Shown here in pieces: positions 13,417-25,352 of a stretch of 64,000 nt of DNA. Position 1 is the stretch's first letter, and the number at the start of each line of letters is the position of its first letter. Source of the DNA: Euonymus europaeus (lineage: Eukaryota; Streptophyta; Magnoliopsida; Celastrales; Celastraceae); the NCBI GenBank assembly GCA_963580455.1, contig OY756970.1:3224001-3288000 (forward strand), in the 5' to 3' direction. A model generated the notes under the pieces. It was given only the letters and a program-made list of their open reading frames with translations, was not told where the DNA came from and did no database searches. The position numbers and the translations under genes are program-made.

Positions 13417-15696
13417 CTAATCTTCAGCAGTTTGAAACAGCTTTTCAGCCTCCATTATAGTGCTTTGAGCCTCCTCTATTTCCGGGCCTTCCTTCTGATC
13501 CAATTCCTTCAGCTCAGCCTGAAATACAGTCAAAATAGCACATTTTATACATCATTAACTGATTCATGATTATTCGATAGCATTCATATACAAATTATCA
13601 TACTGAAATCCAAGGAAGCAGCAGACAAATATGACGAGCCAAATTCATAATAAACTGTACAACACAAAGGAAATACCAAAAATTTTGTTTTTTGAATATT
13701 CCAAAAGTTGAGTTGGTTAGCAAGTTATAAGAAAAGCCACTTAAGCTGCATGCACATTTTGTAACACAGCAAGAAAAGTCCCTGCATCCCTCTCAAAAGC
13801 AGACCCACATCAATGCAGGAGGGATAAACCGTTTACAACTTTTCTCCTGTGGTAAAAAAAATCCATAAAATCTATGAGTGCCTGACTCTCATTTCACTGT
13901 TTTAGACTGCTATTGTAAATTCATAATCGCATATCTCATTCCCAGATCTCACCAAGAAAGGCAGTTGGACATCAAGATGCGCATAGCCAGCATCATGGCT
14001 GATGAATCACCCTTGGGTTAAACCTATGACACTATTCTCCGAACATACTCATCATCTAGCTTCCAAAGCAATTGGGTAATAATTAATCATGCAAGTCTGA
14101 TTATGCTAATGTATCAATTGTGCAACTACCAGACTAATTTGGCAGGCTGGTGTCGAGATATCCAGCAAATAAACTATGATACAAAGATATCATACCAAAG
14201 CTCCTTTCAGGTCTGCTAGCGAGGACTCTAGGCGCTTGTGACAGTCTGGAATCATCATTCTTGACTCAGCCAGAACATTTTCCTGCCCAAAGAGATCAAG
14301 AAAAGTGCGATTTGTTTTCTCAAAATGAAACGAACATAAAAAAAAATCCAAGAGATTAGTAAGCATGATTCTCTATTAGAATGGTTAATGAAATAATTTA
14401 ACAGACATGAAAACTTCTCAATGTCCACAATACTACAGCCAGCAATAAGCAAAAGAAAAATACAAAACTCAGCATGATGCCCCAATAATTTAATCTTATA
14501 GCAATATACAAGTTTCCAGGACCCCTCTATTAATTATTTACAATGTTTTCCTCCAAAATCTTAGTCCCTGGTTGAGTATCTCTCTCACCATGTAATCTCT
14601 TAATTTTCCCTTAATCCCCTCCAGAAGAATGTCCTTTTTCTCACAGCGATTCCCTTTCCTTTCATCAGTAAAAGCGTATGTTACCATAAATGCACCAAGA
14701 GGTTCTCACCTCGTGCACAACAGCACAAAGGATTGCCTAAAGAAAGAAGAGTCAACAAGACAACCAAGTTTTGGTTATTCACAAGAAGTTGACTAAATAA
14801 GATACCATGTTATAGAACAATGTACTCATAAGCAAGAGGAAAACACCTGCACCCCCAAGCCCCCCTCCTTGCCAACCCTTTTCAAAAACTTCTGCTTCTC
14901 ACCCATGGGGAGAGGAATTAAAGCAATCAAAAGTTTTCTCCAGATAATACACTCATCTAAGCTTTTAGTCATTTTACAGTGTCATTTGCCACTCTTTGGA
15001 GACGCAATGCAACAGAATATCCTACACCAATTCCATTAACATTTTTCAGAGATAACACTCACTGACCATTACTACGTCTGGGATGACCTCTAGTGACTAG
15101 TATAGATATTCACTATTACATCCCAAATCAAAACAATAAAAAATATAGAAGTAAAAAGAGAGAAGATGGCATCTACTGCCTTGTTCTGAGGATCATGATT
15201 TCTTATTACTACACTAGAAAGTGCCCCATATATACAAATAGTTGGCAATTTTTTCTTTTGAATGCAAGAAGTTCAAAAATTAATGCTTCAAAAAGGGTGA
15301 TCAGACCATTGATAATGTAAGAAAAAATTATAAAATTATAAAAGGCTACCACAAAATATGATAGAGAGACTCTAACCCTACTCAAACCAATATATATAAG
15401 CAAACCTCCGCACAAGAACAAAAAAAAAAGAGTAAAAAACAGACAAATCAAATTGATCTACAAGAAAAGGATTCAAGTGCCTGAAAAATTGAAGATCACC
15501 CAAAAATCAATTTATATGCAAAAAACTAGAAGGGCGGGATTACCTGTTGCTTAAGGTCGTAAGGGTCAGCACCTTTTTCCTTCATCTCGGAGGTTTTAGC
15601 AGCTTCTCTCTCAACTTCTTTTTCATAGGAATGCAGCTCCTTCACAATGCGTTTGCACGTACTTGTCTTGATTTTCAAAACTCGAAGGGTCGCCAT
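13417..15696 (-). CDS. Tubulin-folding cofactor A (KIESEL/TBCA)
   Basis: Three minus-strand coding exons, 15544-15696, 14196-14282 and 13417-13518, all joined in phase 0 at GT-AG introns, give 113 residues, the usual plant length. Exon 1 starts MATLRVLKIKTSTCKRIVKE and continues through EREAAKTSEMKEKGADPYDL. Exon 2 reads ENVLAESRMMIPDCHKRLES. Exon 3 ends in EIEEAQSTIMEAEKLF. These are the hallmark stretches of cofactor A (PF02970), an all-helical coiled-coil chaperone. It binds released beta-tubulin and feeds it into the cofactor pathway that forms alpha/beta dimers in the cytosol. Arabidopsis KIESEL (At2g30410) mutants have division defects. Intron 1 is about 1.26 kb and intron 2 about 0.68 kb. 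All signature residues appear intact. Confidence 0.96.
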
Positions 15697-15701
15697 ACTA
15701 A

Positions 15702-16200
15702 CCTATAATCCAAAGAAGGAAAAAAAAAACACAAATTTACACCGGAATTTTCATTTTAACAAACTTGCAAATTGCGATTCCTTCGATTTCCCCTCTGAAG
15801 AACTAAATACAGTTATATTGAAAATGCAGGCATTGATTCCTTAATTCAGTCAAGAACCCTAACAGCAACTAAAAATACGGGAAATGCAAGAAAAATAAAT
15901 TGAAACTAATGTTTTGGCAAAAATCACGGAGTGTCACTCTTTAATGTGGCGATCACATCGCAGCAGAGAAAATCTGAGCCAAAGAGAATGAGAAGCAAAT
16001 CCAGAGGATGGTATTGATGGGTTTGTATCCTCAACAGGTATAAGCATGATACAGCAAACGCGAGCTTACCTGATAAATCCGCCCGATCGAACGAGAAAAG
16101 ACTCGCTTTGTTATGTGAGATCGAGAGGGATGGATGTGAAGAATCCAGGGCGTTTGGGCCTTGGGGAGATACAAAAGGTGTGGGTAAATGTGTAAAATGG
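15702..16200 (-). promoter_or_regulatory. 5'UTR with a leader intron of cofactor A
   Basis: The minus strand shows TTTATCAG|GTAAGC (donor GT at 16068-16069). A T-rich tract ends in GGATTATAG (acceptor AG at 15703-15704), six bases before the ATG. This gives a leader intron of about 367 bp and a 5'UTR exon starting around 16.1-16.2 kb. Confidence 0.65.
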
Positions 16201-16411
16201 AAAACAATCACTGTTTTTTTTTTTTTTTTGAGGAAATGAAATCATCAATCATTATTGCGCTTCTTTAAACCTCAACTGAGAGAAAATATATCAAAATTTA
16301 GAAACTAAGCACAAGTCTTACTATTTTATATTTGTATTGCATTGATATTATATGTGACTTGCAATATGAGTCTCTGGATACGATTCATCCTCCCAATCTA
16401 CAAAATTGTAT

Positions 16412-16414
<3 letters not shown>

Positions 16415-16451
<37 letters not shown>
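16415..16451. repeat. (AT)n microsatellite
   Basis: Uninterrupted AT dinucleotides, about 18 units. Confidence 0.95.
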
Positions 16452-16455
<4 letters not shown>

Positions 16456-16624
16456 CCATGTTATATCCCACACTTTTGCTTCAAGTCTTGACGCTCTTTG
16501 GAGGTCATTGGCTTAATCATGGCACTTTTTGCACATATCCATTGCAGCAATCTTTGTGATAAACAGCTCAAAGTCGAGTTCGTGAACCTCGAATAAGAAA
16601 CTTTAAGACACGATCGAAAGCTGA

Positions 16625-16899
16625 AATGTCCCTCCTAAGTGTCTTAACACAAATATGATAAAAGTAATTAACCACTCCCAAGTAACTGTTAACAAAATCA
16701 TCTGTAATATTTGGTCAGTCATCATGAATTTCAGTCACCTTCCTTTTTTTAAAAAAAAATGCATTAAGAGAAATGAAACAACAAATGACACTTTGAAAGA
16801 ACTTACATAAACATGAACTCAGTCTTCACTCAAGAAATCCAAGACATAAGGGTGGTCGAGATCAATTGCTTGTGAGACATCAATTATATGTAAGTGACC
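16625..16899 (-). pseudogene. RIO1 atypical kinase remnant (two exons)
   Basis: The minus strand 16899-16807 is a 31-codon exon flanked by a T-rich acceptor (TTCAACAG) and a GTAAGT donor. It encodes GHLHIIDVSQAIDLDHPYVL followed by DFLSED, a stop, then VHVY. This is the RIO1 kinase block around the conserved IDVSQ and DHP motifs (PF01163), where the metal-binding Asp of IDVSQ lies. The stop replaces a Cys codon that follows the ED in family members (TGA for TGC/TGT). After a short A/T-rich gap, a weaker second exon (about 16625-16750) contains NITDDFVNSYL, resembling the next RIO1 segment, also interrupted by a stop. Nothing else of the gene is present. It is a dead fragment of a ribosome-maturation kinase gene. 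Confidence 0.75.
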
Positions 16900-16999
16900 C
16901 TGTTGAACAAAACAAAAAGGTTCCAACAAAATCTCAACAGGTGTTCAATTCATCATTTCCAATCGACTGATATCAATCTATTTGTAGCCACCACACCAA

Positions 17000-17205
17000 C
17001 CTTCCCTGATACAGGACGGACCCCCAGTAGTTCAGAGGCGGCGCACCGCATGACTATGGGCTGTCAACCTTCCCTTCTACACGCGGGTTGTTAAGGTAAG
17101 GTCTCGAACTCCTTACCTCCTTTGAACGGGACAACTCATTCAACCAACTAAGCTCTCGAACTCCTTACCTCCTTTGAACGGGACAACTCATTCAACCAAC
17201 TAAGC
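17000..17205 (-). mobile_element. tRNA-derived SINE head, minus strand
   Basis: Reading the minus strand from 17205, an A-box-like stretch (CTTAGTTGGTTGA) is followed by a B box (GTTCGAGAC near 17102-17110, fitting GWTCRANNC). The region 17103-17205 is itself two tandem copies of a 51-52-bp unit. The SINE body probably runs leftward to about 17000. Confidence 0.55.
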
Positions 17206-17223
17206 TGCAGCTTAGTTGGTTGA
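17192..17223. repeat. Perfect 32-bp palindrome joining two SINE heads
   Basis: The half-site TCAACCAACTAAGCTG is followed directly by its exact reverse complement, with no spacer. It is formed by the 5' ends of the two opposing SINE-like elements. Confidence 0.97.
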
Positions 17224-17460
17224 TGGGTTTGCCCCGTCAAAGGGTGTCAAGGGTTCAAGCCTTGGCATCAACATCCCTTGGTTCTCCAGGGGTTGGGGTG
17301 TATGGTCTGCGGGCCTGGCACCAGCGTTGGGTTGAGCTCGGCCCATGCCGTGGACTCGGCCTCTGAGGCCTGGGTAGCCCACCTTCCGAAGGTGTGCCCT
17401 TGGGGTGGGGTCCACGCTGTGTCATTCCCTCCCCTAGAGGCCACTTTGGTCCTAAGGACA
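17206..17460 (+). mobile_element. tRNA-derived SINE, plus strand
   Basis: The A box CAGCTTAGTTGG (17208-17219) fits TRGCNNAGYNGG at 11 of 12 positions. The B box GTTCAAGCC (17253-17261) fits GWTCRANNC. Spacing is typical of pol III promoters. A GC-rich body follows to about 17460, unlike the AT-rich surroundings. The 3' end is uncertain. Confidence 0.6.
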
Positions 17461-18250
17461 ATGATGATTAATCAGCATGTACATCAAATTTCAACTGATG
17501 AATAAAAGTGTATAAGACAACGTGCTGTAAGTTAAGAAAACCACAAGTCACTTGCATCGAAGTAAAGTATGTTATATTCACTAATGACTTCATACACCAG
17601 TTTGCATTTCTGATATAAATTCGTCATTTATATTATCATCTGGTGAAGACATGCCGTAAAATAGATCAACATAGTTGAAATATAAAACTTGTTTTCTAAG
17701 CTCAAGATCATAGGAACATTTGCTACAATTACATATGACATGTGCCTGTTTGGTAGTGCTGTGAGGTGTTGTGAGATATAAAACTGTGGAGCTGTGAGGT
17801 GAGTTTGAACGCAGTTATGCGTTTGGCACCTCACTTTTAAAACTGCGGTAAGTTGAGTTTTAATGCTGTTTAGTTTTTTTTTGTTGTAATTTGCAATCTT
17901 AACTTAAATATCAACTACATTAACTTTAATTCATTACATATTTTAATAAGTACTTGAAAATTAATAAAAGTAACACAATTATAAAAATCCTATCTTACAA
18001 ATAGATTATGAATGTAATGTAATGTGATGTAGAATACAAGGGCTAAAAGGTCTTTAAATAACCATTTGGGGCAATCTGGGTGAGAGGACCAGGAAAGTGT
18101 CATTTCTCTTAACCAAGAAAGGAAATGTGCTGTAATTATTCTGTCAAACAACAAACTTCTTCTCTCTCAATGATCTATCTCTATAATTGTGCCATAATTA
18201 CCATAATACTAATACTAATTACTAAGCACGAATACGCAAGAAAGCGAGTC
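17461..18250. other. Intergenic region without recognised genes
   Basis: Stop-rich AT DNA. Around 17750-17870 there is TGTTTGGTAGTGCTGTGAGG with a related inverse-oriented GTTTGGCACCTCAC, which could be a decayed DNA-transposon end. This is not certain. Confidence 0.5.
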
Positions 18251-18254
18251 ATAC

Positions 18255-18644
18255 CTGTGGAATTAGATTCCGCTGGGTGAGAATGTCAAAAATGGAGACG
18301 AGACCGTAGGCCCCGGCAAGGACAGTCGCTGCTGTTGAAGCGTCCTGAGCCACAACTCCAATTCCTCCGCCAGCGGTCGCGGTAACCGAATCTCTGTGAT
18401 GACAGTGAGTGGGGCGTGGTCTAAAGAGAATGCGGAGGTGAGAGCTAGGCTGTGGAGTGGGAGGGAGGAGAAATTCCGCCGACTTCTTGGTGGTTGCGAC
18501 CGCTGCGGAGGTGTGCACGGGGCGGCGGAAGAAGGAGAAAACGTGGGCTTCAACTGTGTTTATGAGTGTGGCTGACTGGAACGTAAACGTGTGGGCTCCA
18601 AACGGTTTAAAGCCCGTTGCGTCTGGTTTTGACGTGAACGTGGG
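18255..18644 (-). pseudogene. Orphan first exon of plastid phytol kinase (VTE5-like)
   Basis: The minus-strand frame from 18644 to 18255 (130 codons) ends in ATVLAGAYGLVSIFDILTQR then NLIPQ, directly before a CAG|GTATGA donor. VTE5-type phytol kinases have the same segment (AYxLVxxFDxLTxRNxIxQ) at the end of the transit-peptide exon, just before SLSRKLVH. The Ser/Thr/Pro-rich upstream part looks like a plastid transit peptide. There is no ATG in this frame between the upstream TAG (18645-18647) and the exon end. None of the later kinase exons is found between here and the cofactor A gene. I read it as a truncated pseudogene. VTE5 normally phosphorylates phytol for tocopherol synthesis. Confidence 0.65.
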
Positions 18645-18649
18645 CTAGG

Positions 18650-20110
18650 AAACGTGAGCCCAAACACACACATTATCTCCTAGGAGAGCCTTTAACGATC
18701 TGTCACCATGATTCACACTTATTGAAACCATCATCAAATATATGAACATAAACAACAAAATGAGAACACCTCCATATAACCTTCATGCAGTTTTTTGCAC
18801 CAAAAGCAAGCTCAATTGTCTGGCCTATATCATCTACAAGGAAAGCCCTTAAGACGAACAATCAGGACGATAAAGACAAACGATCTGACATTGATACCCG
18901 TATATTAATGTATTTCAGATTTAGTTTTGCAGAAGCCATCAAATCTTTCACATCTTGAGGTTTTTTGACATCACATCTCGTATCTTGTAAATTGTTTTAG
19001 GGATTGAACTCAATAGAAAGAAGTATAACAACTTAAATCATGACAAGTTTGGAGTACACGCTAGCGTGTACTCTGAAACAAACAGGAGCGTAAAAGAGGA
19101 AAAATCACCATTATAAGACTGCATAAGATGGAAAACCACTACAAACCTCCTAAAGAAGAGAAGCGAGAGGCATATAAGTTCCATCTTTCTAATTGAAGAG
19201 GTAGTCAGTGTCGTTCCTTATGTTCTTGATCTACAAAATACTATTGCAATTGGACTCTAGCACCATTTAAATAGCTGTAACCTTCGAGGACAACATATGG
19301 TGGGAACAAAAAGCTTGTGACCAGTAATCAAAAAGAAAACTCGTCAACATGAGTAGGAAAAAAATAGTAAATAAGTACACAATAATATACGTAGTTCGAC
19401 AATTTATCTATATTCTGATCTTTTATTAAAAAAAGAGTGATGCGAATATGTACAAATTCTGATCTTTTATTAAAAAAAGAGTGATGCGAATATGTACAAA
19501 TTGTCTAAATGATTCATTTATTTATAGTGCCTCCAGATAGCAATTATATAGTGGTTGATCTGTCTTGATAATCTCCTCATCCAACTGATGTCCGTTACTT
19601 TCTTGAACATTAGAGCCGTTGAAATCTACTCGGGATTTGGTTACAATTGCCTCCATCATTTCATATCCAGAGAGATGGACATTATTCTTTCAGCTCAGTA
19701 TTTTATTACACAAAAATAATTATAAAAAAAAATTCAATGTCAGATAATTAAGCAGTTAAGCACTGTTTTCCAACCAGTGCCCTTTTTAACTAAATTTTAG
19801 TACAAGGATTAACGGATACCGACACACAAAGTACAGGAACTTTAATTTTTTAAACCGAAATTTGTACCATGATGTGGAGCTTGTTTGGATTTTTCTTTTT
19901 TTAAGTCCAATAGCATCATTTTCGGAACTTATCCAAAAATAAAAAAAATGAGGCAATAGAAGACACTTCCAACTACCTCATTTACCCACCTGAAAAACAT
20001 GAACCCAACAATCTAGCATTCCCAACATCTCTCTCTCTCTTTCTCAATCCCCTCCTTCTCCCCCCCTCTCTCTCTCTCTCTGATCTATCAACAAAATTAT
20101 TTTCCTGGAA
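18650..20110. other. Intergenic region with LTR-like debris
   Basis: No gene was recognised. 19360-19560 shares the TACGTAGTTCGAC...CTGATCTTTTATTA pattern with 53.25-53.42 kb. 20028-20080 is a pyrimidine-rich leader/promoter tract of the next gene. Confidence 0.55.
19413..19505. repeat. Exact 46-bp tandem duplication
   Basis: A unit beginning ATTCTGATCTTTTATTAAA and ending in ATATGTACAAA occurs twice in immediate succession without a visible difference. It lies inside LTR-like sequence. Confidence 0.95.
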
Positions 20111-20132
20111 AGTGAAGGAAAGGAAAATTAGA

Positions 20133-22877
20133 ATGGTAGAACAATCAAGAAAATGGATGATACTTGTAGCTACAACATGGATACAAGCATTCACAGGGAC
20201 AAACTTTGATTTCTCATCATACTCATCAACCCTCAAAACTGTTCTTGGGATTTCTCAGCTTCAATTGAACTATCTCTCTGTTGCTTCTGATATGGGGAAG
20301 GCATTTGGATGGTGTTCAGGTGTGTCTCTCAAGCACTTCCCTTTATGGTCTGTTATGTTCATGGCCGCCTTCATGGGTCTCTTTGGTTATGGCCTTCAAT
20401 GGCTTGTCATTCAAAATCTCATTTCATTGCCTTATTTCCTGGTTAGTTCTCCTCCTCTCAATCTCTTCAAAGTTGAGGTTTTTCTATTTGTTATTTTGTT
20501 TTGTTAATTTTCTTTTCATTTTTATTTCAGTATTTTATTTATTGGGTGCCTATTCTATCGGGAAAGCAATGATCTTTAGAATAGAAAAATTGATTAATTA
20601 TTCAATGGAACGGTGTCATTTCACAAACAGTTAGTGAATTTTTCAAATTTGAATGGTAAACCAAACCGTCTATGAATTGACGAATTTGTCACCGTCGATG
20701 AATTGAAACCATCCATTTATTCTGTTACACCATATCAACATAATTTATGACAAAACCGTAAAATAGTTTCTCTTAAAGATGAGTGAACCTCAATCTTACA
20801 CTGCCACGAAAGTTGGTGCTTACTCAATCTACATCAGCTACTTATAATCTTCGTCTTTGTAGAAGAAAAAACTCGAACTGTAAGTCAAATGAATTGATAG
20901 ATCTGGTGGACCATTCTGTAGTTGGGGCTTTGTTTTATCTTTGGACAACGCTTTTCTGAACCTTGTTTTATTCTCTCTTTTGACAATGGTTGTTGTCATA
21001 TGATATATACATACACCTGCATAGATGTGATTGGAGTGGAAATTAATCTATTTTCTTAATCTTAACTCCCAAGTATTCTTTATTTTTCTTAGAATTAATA
21101 TCTGTTGACTATGATTAGCAACATCATTCCAGAATTGTTGTTAGAACTACCAGTCAGTAACTAATCCCACAGAACACAACCATCAGTACAAGCAGAAAAA
21201 AGTACCCAGTTGAAAATAAAATTGGACAAGAAAAACAAGGCTACCACAGTGAGCGGGGGTCGAGAATAGAGAAGATGTACATAGAACTTTACAATCAGTT
21301 TTTTTTTTTTTTGTTGGTATAGAAAATTTGACAGATAAGTAAAACTATATATACTTTTTGTGTGCTGGTGTTGGTTTTCAAATTGAAATAGCTGAGCTTT
21401 CTCAGGTATTTCTTCTGTGCTTGACCGCTGGATGCAGCATCTGCTGGTTCAATACTGTATGCTACGTTTTATGTATCAGAAACTTCCCAGCCAACCAAGC
21501 ACTTTCATTGTCTCTCTCAATTAGCTTCAATGGTGTTAGTGCAGCACTATATACTCTTATCGCCAACGCGATAAACCCTAGTAATAACACCCTCTATCTC
21601 TTCTTAAATGCACTTGTACCTCTCCTGACATCCGGCGTGGCGCTAGTCCCAATCCTTCGTCAACCGCCATCAGAGCAACACCCAGTTGATGTCATTGGCC
21701 GCGACTCATTCACCTTTCTTGTTCTCTACATTATTGCTGTTATTACTGGACTGTACCTTCTCCTGCTAAACTCACTGTCTTCTGATGCATCGAGTGCACG
21801 TATACTCCTTGCCGGGGCTATCATTCTGTTAGCACTCCCCTTGGGCTTGCCCGGAATTGTATATGCAAGGGAATGGGCTCGTCATTACATCGAGTTGGTA
21901 TTCCCTTTTGATCACTTGAGCTTTAGTTTGGTTGAACATGATGAGCTTGAACTTTTCAAAGAACTCGTTGGAGATGAGAATGGCACTAGCTCAAATGACA
22001 ATTCCTATGGAGTAAAAGTCAAAGAAGGGTGTTTCAAGAAGATGTTTCAGAAAGAGAGGCTGACAATGCTTGGTGAAGAACACTCTGCAAAAATGCTGGT
22101 GCAGAGGTGGGATTTTTGGCTATATTTCATTGCATACTTGTGCGGAGGGACAATAGGGATATCTTATAGTAACAATCTAGGGCAAATTGCACAATCACTT
22201 GGACATCATTCAAAGCTTGATTCCTTCGTCACGCTCTACTCATCATGCTCGTTTTTTGGTCGGTTGCTTTCGGCTGCCCCAGACTTCCTGCGTAAGTATG
22301 TATTTACAGTAAACCAGAAGATATTTTCATTGGAAATTTATGAACACCGTTGATTAATATATATTAAAAAAAAAAAGAGAATGAAAGCTCACAGTTTTAC
22401 CAATGCAGCAAGGTGTACTTTGCAAGGACGGGGTGGCTTGCGGTTGCACTTGTACCAACACCAATAGCCTTCTTTTTGCTTGCTGCAACAGGGAGCGAGA
22501 CAGCACTGGGTGCCAGCACAGCCCTGATCGGACTAAGCTCCGGGTATGTATTTTCAGCAGCTGTCTCGGTCACATCTGAGTTATTTGGCCCGAACAGCAC
22601 AAGTGTGAATCACAACATCCTAATCACCAACATCCCGATTGGATCGCTCCTCTACGGCCTTCTTGCAGCCATAGTGTATGATTCACATGCAGAAAGTAGC
22701 AGCCTGCACCAGAACTCGTTCCGGGAAGCAATGGTATGCATGGGTCGGAAATGCTATTTACAGACATTTATATGGTGGGGATGCATTTCCCTGTTAGGTC
22801 TACTTTCAAGTTTCATCCTTTTCTCAAGAACAAAGCGAGCATATGATCGCTTTGAAAGAAACAGAAACAGGATCTGA
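20133..22877 (+). CDS. Nodulin-like major facilitator (NFD4-like) membrane transporter
   Basis: Exons 20133-20441, 21406-22295 and 22409-22877 encode about 555 residues. Intron 1 is phase 0. For intron 2 the GTATGT donor at 22296 is chosen over GTAAGT three bases earlier (22293), because only it keeps the frame and yields FLRNKVYFARTGWLAVALVP, a family signature. The N-terminal nodulin-like domain (PF06813) includes KWMILVATTWIQAFTGTNFD and SDMGKAFGWCSG. About 12 hydrophobic helices are seen, split by a hydrophilic loop around residues 265-320 with LVEHDELELF and KEGCFKKMF. The C-terminal half has LVQRWDFWLYFIAYLCGGTI and GNNLGQIAQSLG-like motifs (here SNNLGQIAQSLG). The length fits the family. 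Substrates of this subfamily are mostly unknown. An upstream in-frame GTG frame is not used as the start. Confidence 0.93.
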
Positions 22878-25352
22878 TTTTTTTTTTTTTTTTTTTTTAT
22901 GACAGAGAACGTTCCAATTTTAATGGGAACTGGTTGTACCTCAAAACTCTCAGTTGTATTAGGACTGCAGAACATTTGGAGAAACAGTTGAAAGTAATGT
23001 AAGCATTAACACAGAATATCTGGCGTGTGATTTTGCAAGAACAACATATATAGCCCAGCTTTGGTTTAGTCCCATATTAAAAGAAAAAATTTATATGATA
23101 TCGTTTTCGGTTATTAGAAAAAGGATCCACCCCACAGTATAAGCAACAATGAAATAGCTATATGGTTTAGACTTTAGAAGCTCGAGGCAAAATCAATCAA
23201 AATCACATTTGATTGAGATGATTTCATGCTGGTAACAAGATGCATTTAATACCAAAGATGTATAGTGTGCAGTATTTCAACCCCTGTACTTGTCAAGTTT
23301 TCTTATTTTGTTAATAGTACTTATGGTCAGCCATGGAAAACCTATGGACCAGATAATTTCTTTCTATTAGGCTCATGGACAGCAACGTCCGTGACCTTTC
23401 TTGAACATGATCTGTTCTATAGGCTCGTAACTCTGTCTCTAAGGAGACCGGAACTAAGTCTGGTGGATGAGTCATGAACGTGACGATCGCTCAGTCATTA
23501 GATATGTGCTTGGGATGGTCACATGGTTGTCTGGCAGACTTCCCATTTCTTCTCTAATCTACTTTGTTTCGAGTGAGTTACATGCCAAGATCTTATTCAC
23601 AGCACGTAGCAACAACCACTAGCGTCAAGCAAAAATCTACTAGTCATCGTAAGTTTATCACAGTAGGTAATCAAACTTTGCGAGGAAAAAAAACACCAAC
23701 ATATGGTACGCATCAATTGAAATCATATACTTTGGGTTGTCGGGCTGAAAGCGAGACAGCTAAAGAGAGATGGATCTTGTATCAAAAACCTTCCAAGGAA
23801 AGATCTGATAACTATACGAGTTTATCAAATGCAGTTACAACTTACAAGTTTACAGTAGTAGTAAATCACTTATACCTTGCAAAAAGGGTATTAAGGACTA
23901 CATCCTACGCAGATGAATCAGTAAACCATGCTTATAAACCAAAACAATCGGTGTCATAGATAAGATGATATTATTAAACGAATAAAGTGGACTACTGATC
24001 CATGCTTCACAAGGCTTCAACGCCTCAGAATACGAACCTAACGCAGAATACCGATATTCGAGGGAACCCCTGCCTAAATGCCAGTCAGTCCAAAAACATA
24101 GAGTTTCCTCTTCAATTTTGAAAGTAATGCAACTAATGAAAGAAAGAACACAGAGCACCTTACACGGTAACACAGAGTAGGTTACCTCCTTGACAAATAC
24201 GGAAGCAGTTTCAAAACCAGAGCAACAATTCATATGGGGCAAGGGATTGATCATTGATTGCTCATGCCGCCACAAAAAGTTTTTCAGCAAGAGATAGCAT
24301 TAACAAAACTAGGAGCACTAGGCATACGGTAGTAGGCTTTTAAGTACTAAACAGTAAATAAATGCATAACCATGTTTTTGCTACTTGAACAACAGCCAAC
24401 ATGAACAAATTCCTACAGGCTTGAAGCCTATGAGCATTGAGCAAAACAAACCACACCAAGAGAACTAGAACTTTTTCAGGAAAATTTTCCTGCAGGCTAC
24501 AATGCGGACAATCTACTACCGACGTACAACACAATCTCCTAGTTTTTGCTGCGAATTTTTGGCATTTCAACAAAACATTATCATTAAAAAAGAGAGAGGA
24601 AAAAACAAGACTGTCCAACAAAATCCCAGTCCTAGATAAGAAGTGCTTCAAACAAGTACTAGATAATGCTTATTATGGATTTCATCGAGCAATATCGACA
24701 TTTTTTTAGTCTCAATTGGACAATGTATTCGTGATGGGACACGTAAAACTCCAATCAAAACACAAAATGAAAGCTGAAGGAAACTGAAGTGAAATATAAA
24801 ATAAAAATTAACACTGCTTGGTGGCAACTGGCAAGCAAACAACCGGGTCTAACCTTAAATAATATAACAGCATTTGAAGAAACTGATGTGAACTGACTGG
24901 CATCACGGTCTAAGTTTAAGAATTACATCAACTGGAAAAAAGGTCAACGCCCAACATCCAAATGCACTCTGCATTCATGGGATCTCACTCATAAATATCA
25001 ATCAAGCCACAATAGAAAGAAAAAACAAAAGTAGAAGTGCAGAGATAGGCAGTGTCAACCTTTTAAGAAACACCTTTACCTTGCCTAACTTCAGTGCTCA
25101 TTTCACCATGGAAGTGCATACAGAACCTAGCAGTAGTATTACAAATACAATATCTGGAGCACAATTTCTCAAAGGGTATACGTTCGCCAATCAAATTTAA
25201 ACAGAAAACAGTCAAGATAAAGCCAAGTAGTAGGACAGAAAAGGATAACGCTTCAGTGAAGATTTCAACACTGAACTAGCATAATATCCAGGGGAAAAAA
25301 ACTTGAAATGAAATGAATCAACAAAAATTCATAAGAAGATCAACAAAAATTT
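22878..25352. other. Intergenic region between the transporter and XPT
   Basis: It begins with a T18-type run at about 22879-22898 just after the transporter stop. The remainder contains several short open frames on both strands with no recognisable protein. The XPT 3'UTR must lie at the right end. Nothing else can be supported. Confidence 0.6.

Noticed and set aside
17206..17270. A functional tRNA gene
   Set aside because: A and B boxes are present but no acceptor stem or anticodon arm can be formed; it is SINE-derived.
18263..18553. Alternative minus-strand frame over the phytol kinase exon
   Set aside because: It lacks the conserved VTE5 motif and starts only at a non-ATG codon. The other frame explains the exon end and donor.
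18640..18965. Minus-strand stretch reading KKPQDVKDLMASAKLNLKYI and later GQTIELAFGAKNCM
   Set aside because: It is interrupted by a stop and I could not match it to any family. It may be chance or a very old fragment.
22290..22300. GTAAGT at 22293 as the intron 2 donor of the transporter gene
   Set aside because: It breaks the frame with every nearby acceptor. The GTATGT three bases later restores the conserved RNKVYFARTGW join.
23564..24290. Open frames of about 130 codons on both strands
   Set aside because: No domain, no family resemblance and low-complexity composition. They look like chance frames.
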